Positions 36,721 to 44,584 of a DNA stretch of 64,000 nucleotides are shown piece by piece (the stretch's first letter is position 1; the number at the start of each line of letters is the position of its first letter). The stretch spans positions 992,001-1,056,000 of the forward strand of contig OZ242974.1 of NCBI GenBank assembly GCA_965211775.1. The letters are read 5' to 3'. The notes beneath the pieces were generated by a model that saw nothing but the letters and a program-made list of their open reading frames with translations, was not told the DNA's origin and searched no databases. The DNA comes from Thiodiazotropha sp040506975. Lineage in GTDB: Bacteria; Pseudomonadota; Gammaproteobacteria; Chromatiales; Chromatiaceae. Position numbers and translations under genes: made by a program.

Positions 36721-37731
36721 ATGAAAAAAGTACTCTCTCTGGCAATTGCAGCTGCACTGGTGGCTCCTGCCGCAGTCATGGCTGATGCCACTTTGTTTGG
36801 TAAAGCACACTTCATCATCGAAAATGTTGATGATGGCGATCAAGACGTTTGGGGCGTGGACAGCATCCACTCTCGCGTTGGTGTGAAAGGCAGCGAAGAC
36901 CTGGGTGGCGGACTCAAGGCTCTCTATCACTTCGAATTCAAAGTCCACAATGATGACGGCGCTGACGGTCTTGGCGATCGTAACCAGTTCATCGGCCTGT
37001 CCGGTGGTTTCGGTACCGCTCTGCTGGGTACTCATGACACCCCAATGAAGATGTCCCAGGGTAAATTCGACGAGTTCGGCGATCTGCCGAACGGCGACCT
37101 TGCCAACGTGATTCCTGGCGATGACCGCCTTGAGAACGTCATCGCATACGTCTCTCCCGCTATGGGCGGCCTGACCTTCGTCGGCGCGCTGGTCTCCGGT
37201 GAAAGAGGTGACCTCGACCTGGACAGTCCTGCCGATCACTTCTCCCTGGCCGGTCTCTACAGCAACGGTCCGCTCTTCGCTTCATTGGCCTACAACAGCT
37301 ATGACCTCGGTTCTGCGGTAGATGCTGAGCCTTCACTGCTGCGTCTTACCGCAATCTGGAACGGCGGAATGTGGCAGGCTGGTGTCATGTTCGCTTCCAT
37401 GGATCTGGACCTCGACGGTGTGGACGATCCTGATTACCTCGGTCTGAGCGGTCACGTGAAAGTCGGCGGCGCCGGCAAGATCAAGGCTCAGCTCCTGATG
37501 GGTGATTCCACCAATGGTGGCGTTACAGCACTGATACCAGGCTTCACTCCTAATGTGAACGTTGGTATGCCTGTTGCGGATCCTGAGAACGAGGTTACTC
37601 AGTACAGCGTTGGTTACGAGCATGCAATGAGCAAGCGCACCGTAGCTCACGTCGGCTTCACCTCTTATGAAGAAGACGAGACCGCTGTTGAATCTGATGC
37701 ATTCTTCGCTGGTCTGATCCACAACTTCTAA
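36721..37731 (+). CDS. Gram-negative general porin
   Basis: A 336-residue outer membrane porin of the trimeric 16-strand type. It has a signal peptide (cleavage after 'PAAVMA'), the typical 'LFGKAHFIIENV' first strand, the 'DSIHSRVGVKGSEDLGGGLKALYHFEF' region (here split around residue 60) and a C-terminal Phe needed for barrel assembly. The codon choice is even and biased, suggesting high expression. A strong promoter and a strong terminator frame it as a single-gene unit. It precedes prpE and could admit short-chain acids, but that is only suggested by position. Confidence 0.92.
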   Translation: MKKVLSLAIAAALVAPAAVMADATLFGKAHFIIENVDDGDQDVWGVDSIHSRVGVKGSEDLGGGLKALYHFEFKVHNDDGADGLGDRNQFIGLSGGFGTALLGTHDTPMKMSQGKFDEFGDLPNGDLANVIPGDDRLENVIAYVSPAMGGLTFVGALVSGERGDLDLDSPADHFSLAGLYSNGPLFASLAYNSYDLGSAVDAEPSLLRLTAIWNGGMWQAGVMFASMDLDLDGVDDPDYLGLSGHVKVGGAGKIKAQLLMGDSTNGGVTALIPGFTPNVNVGMPVADPENEVTQYSVGYEHAMSKRTVAHVGFTSYEEDETAVESDAFFAGLIHNF

Positions 37732-37761
37732 TAGTTCACAAGACTATTTCGAGTTGAGAAG

Positions 37762-37787
37762 CGGGGCCTATCGGCCCCGTTTTTTTT
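37762..37787 (+). terminator. Rho-independent terminator after the porin gene
   Basis: A 7-bp GC stem (CGGGGCC/GGCCCCG) with a four-base loop is followed by eight T residues, 30 bp after the porin stop codon. Confidence 0.92.
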
Positions 37788-38186
37788 GTCAGTTTTTTTA
37801 TACTTCCAATCCCCGCCGTTTCGTCCTAAAGCAGCCGCTCTTCTGCGCCCATATCACGGGCCGATTGTCTCTGCACAATAGGCGGATATTCGTGTGTTGC
37901 AGCCAAATTACAATTTTACCCGCTCAATAGAGTTGCCAATCAAATACGATATAAGTACAGGCAATCAGATAGCGTACCCAGAAAAAAAGTGCCACTCGTT
38001 ATTGCTCGTCATTGATTTGGAATCACCAAATCTCTCACCACGCCATGATTAGTGCATATTAAGTTCAGTCCGGAAAATTCTTTCTTTTATTTAATCTAAT
38101 CAAACGGATATCGCTTTCCGATCATTTCAGGTCCTGACCTGTTTGGGGCTTTTATGTGCATAGCCTTATAGGGTGAAAATAAGAAA
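37788..38186. other. Gene-free stretch between porin terminator and prpE promoter
   Basis: About 400 bp without a gene. It contains the repeat fragment at 37983-38040 and an AT-rich part after it leading into the prpE promoter. I see no other feature. Confidence 0.45.
37983..38040 (-). repeat. Internal fragment of the MITE-like element
   Basis: This stretch matches the reverse complement of 33862-33918 inside the complete element, at most positions, including 'TTGGAATCACCAAA'. Neither inverted end is present, so it is a decayed relic. Confidence 0.7.
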
Positions 38187-38215
38187 TTTACAAAAAAGTG
38201 TCGACATATTATAAA
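38187..38215 (+). promoter_or_regulatory. Promoter of prpE with operator in its spacer
   Basis: TTTACA and TATAAA are separated by exactly 17 bases, and the operator AAGTGTCGACATATT (38196-38210) fills the spacer. A bound regulator would block RNA polymerase. Confidence 0.65.
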
Positions 38216-38271
38216 AAATTTACTATAAAATAGGTTCTAACAGCATAATACAACAAAATATGTCGACACTT
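38196..38271. promoter_or_regulatory. Paired operators upstream of prpE
   Basis: AAGTGTCGACATATT at 38196-38210 and its exact reverse complement at 38257-38271. Both contain the palindrome TGTCGACA. Centres are about 61 bp apart. The same core recurs twice upstream of the GntR-family regulator gene, so that protein is the likely ligand. Confidence 0.75.
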
Positions 38272-38306
38272 AATCAGATAAGATAACACCAGAGGAGCTC
38301 CCACAC

Positions 38307-40199
38307 ATGTCACGTTATGCCGAGATCTATCAACAGTCGTTGAATGACCCAGAGGTATTCTGGGGTACAGTCGCCAAGGGTCTGCACTGGTATAAGCATT
38401 GGGATAAGGTTTTGGATGAATCGGCCAAACCTTCGCCGCGCTGGTTTAGTGGCGGAATGTTCAATACCTGCTATAACGCATTGGATCGCCATGTGGAGGC
38501 GGGAGATGGTGATCGCCCGGCATTGATTTACGACAGTCCGGTAACAGAGCAGAAGCACACCTACAGCTACAGCGAACTGCGGGATACGGTAGCCCGACTG
38601 GCAGGTGTGATAGCGTCCCACGGTGTGGCGAAGGGTGATCGGGTCATTATATATATGCCGATGATACCGGAAGCGGCCATTGCCATGTTGGCATGCGCCA
38701 GGATCGGCGCTATTCATTCGGTTGTTTTTGGTGGATTTGCGGCAAAAGAGCTGGCAACACGGATCGATGATTGTCAGCCTAAAATGATACTTTCCGCATC
38801 CTGCGGTATCGAGCCCAGTCGCTTGGTCGCATACAAACCACTGCTTGATGAGGCGATTGAGATTGCGCGGCATAAACCTGCCACGTGTATCATCAAACAG
38901 CGGACCCAATTGGCGGCTGAACTGCAGGATGGTCGGGATTTCGATTGGGAAGAGTCATTGGCACAGGCCGATCCCGTCGATTGTGTTCCGGTTGAGGCAA
39001 CAGATCCTCTCTATATCCTCTATACCTCTGGTACCACAGGCCAGCCCAAGGGCGTCGTGCGTGACAACGGTGGACATGCCGCTGCACTGCTCTGGTCGAT
39101 GAAGAATATCTACAATGTTGAGGCGGGTGACGTCTACTGGGCGGCATCCGATGTCGGCTGGGTGGTTGGCCACAGCTATATCGTCTACGGCCCTCTGTTA
39201 GCCGGTTGCACCACCGTCATATACGAAGGCAAGCCGGTCGGTACTCCCGATCCTGGTGCATTCTGGCGAATGATCAGTGAGTATAAAGTCAAAGTGCTGT
39301 TTACTGCGCCAACCGCGTTCAGAGCAATCAAAAAAGAGGATCCGCAGGGCGCCTATATGTCGAAGTATGATATCGGCTGCATGGATGCCTTGTTTCTTGC
39401 GGGTGAGCGTTGCGATCCTGACACGCTTCACTGGGCTGAAACCATGCTCGATAAACCGGTTATCGATCATTGGTGGCAAACCGAGACAGGCTGGGCGATT
39501 GCCGCGAATCCCATGGGAGTTGAACCACTTCCGATAAAGGCCGGCTCTCCAACGGTATCCATGGTGGGTTATGACGTACGTGTGCTTGATGATCAGGGTG
39601 TCGAAAAACCTGCAGGTGAGATGGGGGATATCGTAATCAAACAGCCCTTGCCCCCTGCATGCCTGCCAACCCTTTGGAATAACGAACAACGATTCATAGA
39701 CTCCTATCTGAGCGCACATCCCGGGTATTACCTGACAGGTGATGCCGGGTATAAGGATGAAGATGGCTATCTGTGGATCATGAGCCGTACCGATGATGTT
39801 ATCAACGTGGCGGGACATCGCCTCTCCACGGGTCAGATGGAAGAGGTATTGGCGGGCCATGCCGATGTGGCGGAGTGTGCTGTGATAGGCGTATCCGATG
39901 CCTTGAAGGGGCAATTGCCTTTGGGATTTGTTGTTTTGAAGTCGGGTGTCGAACGTTCTGCAGATGAGCTGGCTGCTGAATTGGTGAAGCGGGTACGAGA
40001 GCAGATTGGGCCGGTTGCGGCATTTAAGCACATCGCCATTGTTAAACGTCTGCCCAAGACACGCTCAGGAAAGATCCTGCGGGGGACAATGGTGAAGATC
40101 GCCGACGGACAGGAGTGGAAGATGCCCGCCACGATCGATGATCCTGCGATTCTGGACGAAATCTCGTCCTCCTTACAAACCCTGGGTTATGCCAAATAA
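38307..40199 (+). CDS. prpE: Propionate-CoA ligase PrpE
   Basis: PrpE activates propionate to propionyl-CoA with ATP, the first step before the 2-methylcitrate cycle. The 630-residue protein is of the acyl-CoA synthetase family. It has the PrpE-type 'GGMFNTCYNALDRHV' near residue 50, the P-loop-like 'LYTSGTTGQPKGVVRDNGGH', 'WWQTETGW', the hinge region and the acetylatable lysine in 'KTRSGKILRG'. The 'RDNGGHAAAL' context is that of PrpE rather than acetyl-CoA synthetase. A good ribosome binding site (GAGGAG) and paired operators precede it. Confidence 0.94.
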   Translation: MSRYAEIYQQSLNDPEVFWGTVAKGLHWYKHWDKVLDESAKPSPRWFSGGMFNTCYNALDRHVEAGDGDRPALIYDSPVTEQKHTYSYSELRDTVARLAGVIASHGVAKGDRVIIYMPMIPEAAIAMLACARIGAIHSVVFGGFAAKELATRIDDCQPKMILSASCGIEPSRLVAYKPLLDEAIEIARHKPATCIIKQRTQLAAELQDGRDFDWEESLAQADPVDCVPVEATDPLYILYTSGTTGQPKGVVRDNGGHAAALLWSMKNIYNVEAGDVYWAASDVGWVVGHSYIVYGPLLAGCTTVIYEGKPVGTPDPGAFWRMISEYKVKVLFTAPTAFRAIKKEDPQGAYMSKYDIGCMDALFLAGERCDPDTLHWAETMLDKPVIDHWWQTETGWAIAANPMGVEPLPIKAGSPTVSMVGYDVRVLDDQGVEKPAGEMGDIVIKQPLPPACLPTLWNNEQRFIDSYLSAHPGYYLTGDAGYKDEDGYLWIMSRTDDVINVAGHRLSTGQMEEVLAGHADVAECAVIGVSDALKGQLPLGFVVLKSGVERSADELAAELVKRVREQIGPVAAFKHIAIVKRLPKTRSGKILRGTMVKIADGQEWKMPATIDDPAILDEISSSLQTLGYAK

Positions 40200-40281
40200 A
40201 AGGGATAGATTGGCTTAGAGAGGGTGCTCTACCTCATCACGGAAGCAATCGGGTGGGGCACCAATATCACAATATTCACTA

Positions 40282-40358
40282 AAGTGTCGACATAATGAGT
40301 GTATTAGGCTATATTTTAGCCAATATTTGCCTAGTGACGATGAATATTGTCGACAATA
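40282..40358. promoter_or_regulatory. Paired operators upstream of the GntR gene
   Basis: AAGTGTCGACATAAT at 40282-40296 and the perfect 14-bp palindrome TATTGTCGACAATA at 40345-40358. Centres are about 63 bp apart, nearly the spacing seen before prpE. The second site ends 10 bp before the likely start codon, which suggests autoregulation. Confidence 0.72.
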
Positions 40359-40368
40359 CGAGATATTT

Positions 40369-41055
40369 ATGCGGAGTCAGTCGCGAGTGGAAAAGAACGA
40401 TCCGATCACAATCACTCTAACAGATCGTCTCTTCGATACGATTCAGCGCGCCATCGTTGAAGGTGAGATTCCATCTGGAAGCAAGATCAGTGAGCCGGAA
40501 CTCGCTCGACAGCACGGCGTCAGTCGAGGGTCATTGAGAGAAGCGATCGGGCGACTTGAAGCAAGAAAGCTGGTTGAGCGTAAACCCAACCTGGGTGCTC
40601 GAGTGGTGACGCTCTCATACGAACAGTTGATTGAAATCTATCAGGTACGTGAAGCCCTAGAGGGGATGGCTGCGAGATTGGCGGCGCAAAATATGAGTGA
40701 TAAGGAGATAGAGGAGCTACAGCTGCTGTTGGATCAGCATGGACGGCAGATTGAAGAACAGCATGGTGAGGCGTATTTCCAAAAGCAGGGTGACCTCGAC
40801 TTCCATTACCGTATTGTTCAAGGCAGCAAAAATCATCACCTGATCGGTCTGCTTTGCAACGATCTCTATCATCTGTTGCGTATGTACCGTTACCAGTTCG
40901 GGATGCGCAGTAAGCGCTCCAGTCAGGCCTATGATGAACACCACTATCTATTGAATGCCATTTCCTCTCGAGACCCTGAAATGGCGGAGCTTTTGATGCG
41001 CCAGCACATTCGTTCCTCACGTAGAAACGTGGAAAGAATGTTGCTGGAAAATTAA
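40369..41055 (+). CDS. GntR-family regulator (FCD type), likely propionate regulator
   Basis: A 228-residue regulator. Its N-terminal winged helix ('SGSKISEPELARQHGVSRGS' then 'LREAIGRLEARKLVERKPN') is of GntR type. The C-terminal FCD ligand domain has the conserved Asp/His positions ('DLDFHYRIVQGSKNHHL', 'EHHYLLNAI'). I chose the ATG at 40369; the open frame reaches 40327 but would run through the operator. GntR regulators of this subfamily control prp clusters in various proteobacteria and respond to a methylcitrate-cycle intermediate. Here it lies between prpE and, beyond IS copy 2, prpB. Confidence 0.88.
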   Translation: MRSQSRVEKNDPITITLTDRLFDTIQRAIVEGEIPSGSKISEPELARQHGVSRGSLREAIGRLEARKLVERKPNLGARVVTLSYEQLIEIYQVREALEGMAARLAAQNMSDKEIEELQLLLDQHGRQIEEQHGEAYFQKQGDLDFHYRIVQGSKNHHLIGLLCNDLYHLLRMYRYQFGMRSKRSSQAYDEHHYLLNAISSRDPEMAELLMRQHIRSSRRNVERMLLEN

Positions 41056-41077
41056 CCAGATGTGAGTTTTTAGTTTA

Positions 41078-42106
41078 CCTGATTACCCCTAAACCTCAGC
41101 CATTCTCAAGAGGCGATATGGCATAGGTGGAGTGCGAAGAGCGGCAAAAAGCAATCGTTCAATCATGGCGGGTAAATCGAAACGGCGGTTAAACCGATAT
41201 TCGAACTCAGCAAGATAACGCGACACATGTTTATCTCGAATCGCATGAAAAGTACCCAACAGACTGTTTTTGACATTACCCAACATCGTGTTTACCCATT
41301 TGAAGCACGAATACTGGACACTTTGGCGCCCACCACCCGTCACCATGGGGTTATGATGGCAATCAGCGGTTGTCACGCCACTAAAGCACCAAAGCCCATC
41401 GGTAAAGACTTCGCTGCCAGGCATCAAGCAGGAGCGGGCGTAGCGGGCGATTTCACGTTTGCGGAAGCCCCTTACACGACGCAGTTGAATTTTCATGGGC
41501 CTGCCGTCCCGCGTCGTCTCAACAGCAGCTACGAAAGGGATTTTGTTGCGCGACCCACGACCACGCTTACCGGCTTGCTCGCCTCCGAGATAAGCATCAT
41601 CCAATTCGATGCGACCGGCCAGTTTTTTTCCACGCTCACGTTCCATCATCACCTGCATCAACTTATGCTTGAGTCGCCAGGCCGTATTGTAGTTCACCCC
41701 GATTTCGCGGGAAAGTTGCAGCGCCGAGATACTTTTCTTGCGTTGGGTCAACAGATAGATCGCAAGAAACCACGTTCTCAGCGGCAGCTTGGTGCCATGG
41801 AAGATGCTGCCGGCGGTCAGGGAAGTCTGATGATGGCACTTGTGACATTGATATATCTGACGCTTTTTGAGTTCACAGCCTGTTGTGTTGCCGCACTCAG
41901 GGCAGACATAGCCCGTCGGCCAGCGCAAATCATACAATGCCTGTCGACACTGATCCTCGGTCCCATATTGTTCCAGAAAATCGTGCAAACCAAGACCTTT
42001 TTGAAATTGAATAGTATTTCTCGGCATGATGAAATCCTCTTTTATTCAGTAGGTTCCATTATGCTTGCACCACAGGCTCAATAGCTGAGCCTCATGAGTA
42101 ATCAGG
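41078..42106 (-). mobile_element. IS1595-family insertion sequence, copy 2
   Basis: A 1029-bp copy in the opposite orientation to copies 1 and 3, with the same ends. The 8-base flanks (TTAGTTTA and TAAGTTTT) agree at only six positions, so no clean target duplication remains. It separates the regulator gene from prpB. Confidence 0.92.
41089..42027 (-). CDS. IS1595-family transposase, copy 2
   Basis: Identical in protein sequence to the transposase of copy 1 (zinc ribbon, DDE core and 'EFEYRFNRR' present). It reads against the prp genes, so it is unlikely to drive prpB by direct read-through. Confidence 0.94.
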   Translation of the reverse strand: MPRNTIQFQKGLGLHDFLEQYGTEDQCRQALYDLRWPTGYVCPECGNTTGCELKKRQIYQCHKCHHQTSLTAGSIFHGTKLPLRTWFLAIYLLTQRKKSISALQLSREIGVNYNTAWRLKHKLMQVMMERERGKKLAGRIELDDAYLGGEQAGKRGRGSRNKIPFVAAVETTRDGRPMKIQLRRVRGFRKREIARYARSCLMPGSEVFTDGLWCFSGVTTADCHHNPMVTGGGRQSVQYSCFKWVNTMLGNVKNSLLGTFHAIRDKHVSRYLAEFEYRFNRRFDLPAMIERLLFAALRTPPMPYRLLRMAEV

Positions 42107-42183
42107 TAAGTTTTTGAGTTAGAAAAAGAGAGCATAGCGAACACCACAACTCAAAACATAAAAACTCAACACTCAAAACTTTT
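42107..42183. repeat. Relic of an 'ACTCAAAAC' palindromic repeat beside IS copy 2
   Basis: Left arm 'AGTTTTTGAGTT' and right-side units 'AACTCAAAAC' and 'ACTCAACACTCAAAACT' make a loose inverted repeat like the one at 44432-44557. It occupies the space between the IS end and prpB. Confidence 0.5.
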
Positions 42184-42200
42184 CATGTTGAGGATACGAA

Positions 42201-43091
42201 ATGACCAACCAGCAAAATCCAGGCGCACGTTTTCGCGCGGCCATCGAACAAGAGAAGCCCTTGCAGTGTGTGGGTGCCATCAACGCCTATCATGCCAGGC
42301 TGGCGGAGGCGTCGGGGTTTCAATCCCTCTATATTTCGGGGGGCGGTGTTGCTGCGGGCTCCTGCGGTATCCCAGACCTGGGTATCACAACGATGGAGGA
42401 TGTCCTGACTGATCTGCGTCGTATGACTGAGGTGACCGATCTTCCTGTATTGGTTGATATAGATACCGGATGGGGAGGGGCGTTCAATATTGCGCGCACC
42501 ATACGCAATATGAATAAGTTCGGCGCAGCTGCCGTACACATCGAAGACCAGGTGCAGCAAAAACGTTGTGGTCATCGTCCCAACAAGGCGATTGTCACCC
42601 AGGATGAGATGGTCGACCGAATCAAGGCCGCGGTGGATGCCAGGCTCGATGATGATTTTGTAGTCATGGCGCGTACCGATGCGCTTGCCGTAGAAGGTAT
42701 GCAGTCTGCCATTGACAGAGCATGCGCCTGTGTCGAGGCTGGAGCGGACATGATCTTCCCTGAGGCAATGAATGACCTCGATCAGTATCGGGAATTCGTA
42801 ACGGCGGTTAAGGTTCCGGTATTGGCCAACATCACTGAATTTGGCGCTACTCCCTTGTTTTCAACAGATCAGCTGGCATCTGCGGGTGTGAGTATCGCCC
42901 TCTATCCCCTGAGTGCTTTCCGCGCGGCAAATGCAGCTGCACTGAAGGTTTATCAATCCCTACGTGGTGAGGGGACGCAACAAGGGGTTGTTGACCTGAT
43001 GCAGAGTCGTTCCGATCTTTACGACTATCTCGGCTATCACGATTTCGAACAGAAGCTGGACCAGCTGTTTGCTTCAGAGGAGACGGCTTAA
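42201..43091 (+). CDS. prpB: 2-methylisocitrate lyase PrpB
   Basis: PrpB splits 2-methylisocitrate into pyruvate and succinate, the last step of the cycle. The 296-residue protein has the isocitrate lyase/PEP mutase fold: 'LYISGGGVAAGS', 'VLVDIDTGWGGAFN' (metal-binding Asp), 'HIEDQVQQKRCGHRP' with the catalytic Cys, 'ARTDA' and 'NITEFGATPLFS'. The upstream space is only 94 bp after IS copy 2 and lacks a TGTCGACA site. Confidence 0.95.
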   Translation: MTNQQNPGARFRAAIEQEKPLQCVGAINAYHARLAEASGFQSLYISGGGVAAGSCGIPDLGITTMEDVLTDLRRMTEVTDLPVLVDIDTGWGGAFNIARTIRNMNKFGAAAVHIEDQVQQKRCGHRPNKAIVTQDEMVDRIKAAVDARLDDDFVVMARTDALAVEGMQSAIDRACACVEAGADMIFPEAMNDLDQYREFVTAVKVPVLANITEFGATPLFSTDQLASAGVSIALYPLSAFRAANAAALKVYQSLRGEGTQQGVVDLMQSRSDLYDYLGYHDFEQKLDQLFASEETA

Positions 43092-43271
43092 CGTCAATGA
43101 TTCATGTCGTGAATAACGCTAATCACTGCTAAATGAAAGCAAATATTTTTTCTGAGCAATGTATATCATTTGCGCCATTCGCAATGGTTGGTGTCCATTT
43201 GCGGCCACTCGCTTAAACCAGTTTTGTAAAAACACTATCCAATTATCAATCGCATCAGAGGAGGTTTCCCA

Positions 43272-44426
43272 ATGAGCGAACCCAATCAAATCCTTCCCAA
43301 GGCGAAAAAGTCGGTCGCCCTCTCCGGCACCGCTGCCGGTAACACCGCAATCTGTACCGTCGGCCGCACCGGTAATGACCTGCACTACCGCGGTTACGAC
43401 ATTCTCGATTTCGCGGAGAAGGCGGAGTTCGAGGAGATCGCCTACCTGTTGATTCACGGCGCACTCCCAACCGCCGCTGAACTGGCCGCCTACAAGACCA
43501 AACTTAAATCGTTGCGCGGATTGCCCCAGGCGGTGAAACAGGCCATGGAGGCGATCCCCGCTTCCGCCCATCCGATGGATGTGATGCGTACCGCCTGCTC
43601 GGTGATGGGCAGTTGTGTGCCGGAGAAGGAGACCCACCCTGCCTCAGAAGCGCGGGACATCGTCGACCGCTTGATGGCAAGCTCCGGCTCGGCCCTGCTT
43701 TACTGGTATCACTATGCCTTCAACGGCAAGCGTATAGACGTAGAGACCGATGACGATTCCATCGGCGGTCATTTCCTCCACCTGTTGCATGGTGAGAAGC
43801 CTAAAGAGTCCTGGGTACGCGCCATGCACACCTCGCTGGTACTTTACGCTGAGCATGAGTTTAACGCCTCAACCTTCACCGCGCGCGTGGTGGCCGGTAC
43901 GAATTCCGATATGTACTCGGCGATAACCGCGGCCATCGGCGCACTGCGCGGCCCCAAGCATGGTGGCGCCAACGAAGAAGCCTTCCGTATCCAAAGCCGT
44001 TACCGCACTGCAGACGAGGCGGCGGTTGATATCCGCGAGCGGGTCGGTCGCAAAGAGATCGTCATCGGCTTCGGCCACCCGGTCTACACTGTGGGTGACC
44101 CCCGCAATGATGTGATCAAACGTGTTGCCAAGGAGCTCTCAGAGGAGGCGGGCAACATGACCATGTTCAGCGTCGCCGACCGCCTGGAGTCGGTAATGTG
44201 GGAGATCAAGAAGATGTTCCCCAACCTGGATTGGTTCTCCGCCGTTTCCTACAACCAGATGGGAGTGCCCACTGATATGTTCACCCCTCTGTTCGTCATC
44301 TCCCGCATCAGCGGCTGGGGCGCCCATGTGATCGAACAACGTGAAGACGGCAAGATCATCCGCCCCTCGGCCAACTATACCGGACCGGATAACCGGGCCT
44401 GGGTGCCGATCGAAGAAAGAGGCTGA
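43272..44426 (+). CDS. prpC: 2-methylcitrate synthase PrpC
   Basis: PrpC condenses propionyl-CoA with oxaloacetate to 2-methylcitrate. The 384-residue citrate synthase-family protein has the short-form start ('GLRG'-less type), 'LHYRGYDILDFAE', the catalytic His in 'GPKHGGANEEAF' and 'GFGHPVYTVGDPRN', and the catalytic Asp region near 'SAVSYNQMGVPTDMFTPLF'. A strong ribosome binding site (GAGGAGG) precedes the start. It follows prpB by 180 bp. Confidence 0.95.
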   Translation: MSEPNQILPKAKKSVALSGTAAGNTAICTVGRTGNDLHYRGYDILDFAEKAEFEEIAYLLIHGALPTAAELAAYKTKLKSLRGLPQAVKQAMEAIPASAHPMDVMRTACSVMGSCVPEKETHPASEARDIVDRLMASSGSALLYWYHYAFNGKRIDVETDDDSIGGHFLHLLHGEKPKESWVRAMHTSLVLYAEHEFNASTFTARVVAGTNSDMYSAITAAIGALRGPKHGGANEEAFRIQSRYRTADEAAVDIRERVGRKEIVIGFGHPVYTVGDPRNDVIKRVAKELSEEAGNMTMFSVADRLESVMWEIKKMFPNLDWFSAVSYNQMGVPTDMFTPLFVISRISGWGAHVIEQREDGKIIRPSANYTGPDNRAWVPIEERG

Positions 44427-44431
44427 GGATT

Positions 44432-44557
44432 AGTTTTGAGTTTTTAAGTTATGAGTTTTGAGTTGTCGGTACTCGCTACGCTCGTGGATTTTTTAAAAAA
44501 ACGTGTGCGCAGCGCACACCGAGACTCAAACCTATAAAACTCATAACTCGAAACTAT
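44432..44557. repeat. Palindromic intergenic repeat between prpC and acnD
   Basis: Arms rich in 'GAGTTTTGAGT' on the left pair with 'ACTCAAACC' and 'ACTCATAACTCG' on the right. Inside lies a perfect hairpin GTGTGCGC-A-GCGCACAC (44503-44519). It looks like an intergenic repeat unit of the REP kind. Confidence 0.65.
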
Positions 44558-44584
44558 CCTGCTATCGCATCGAACGAGAACTCA

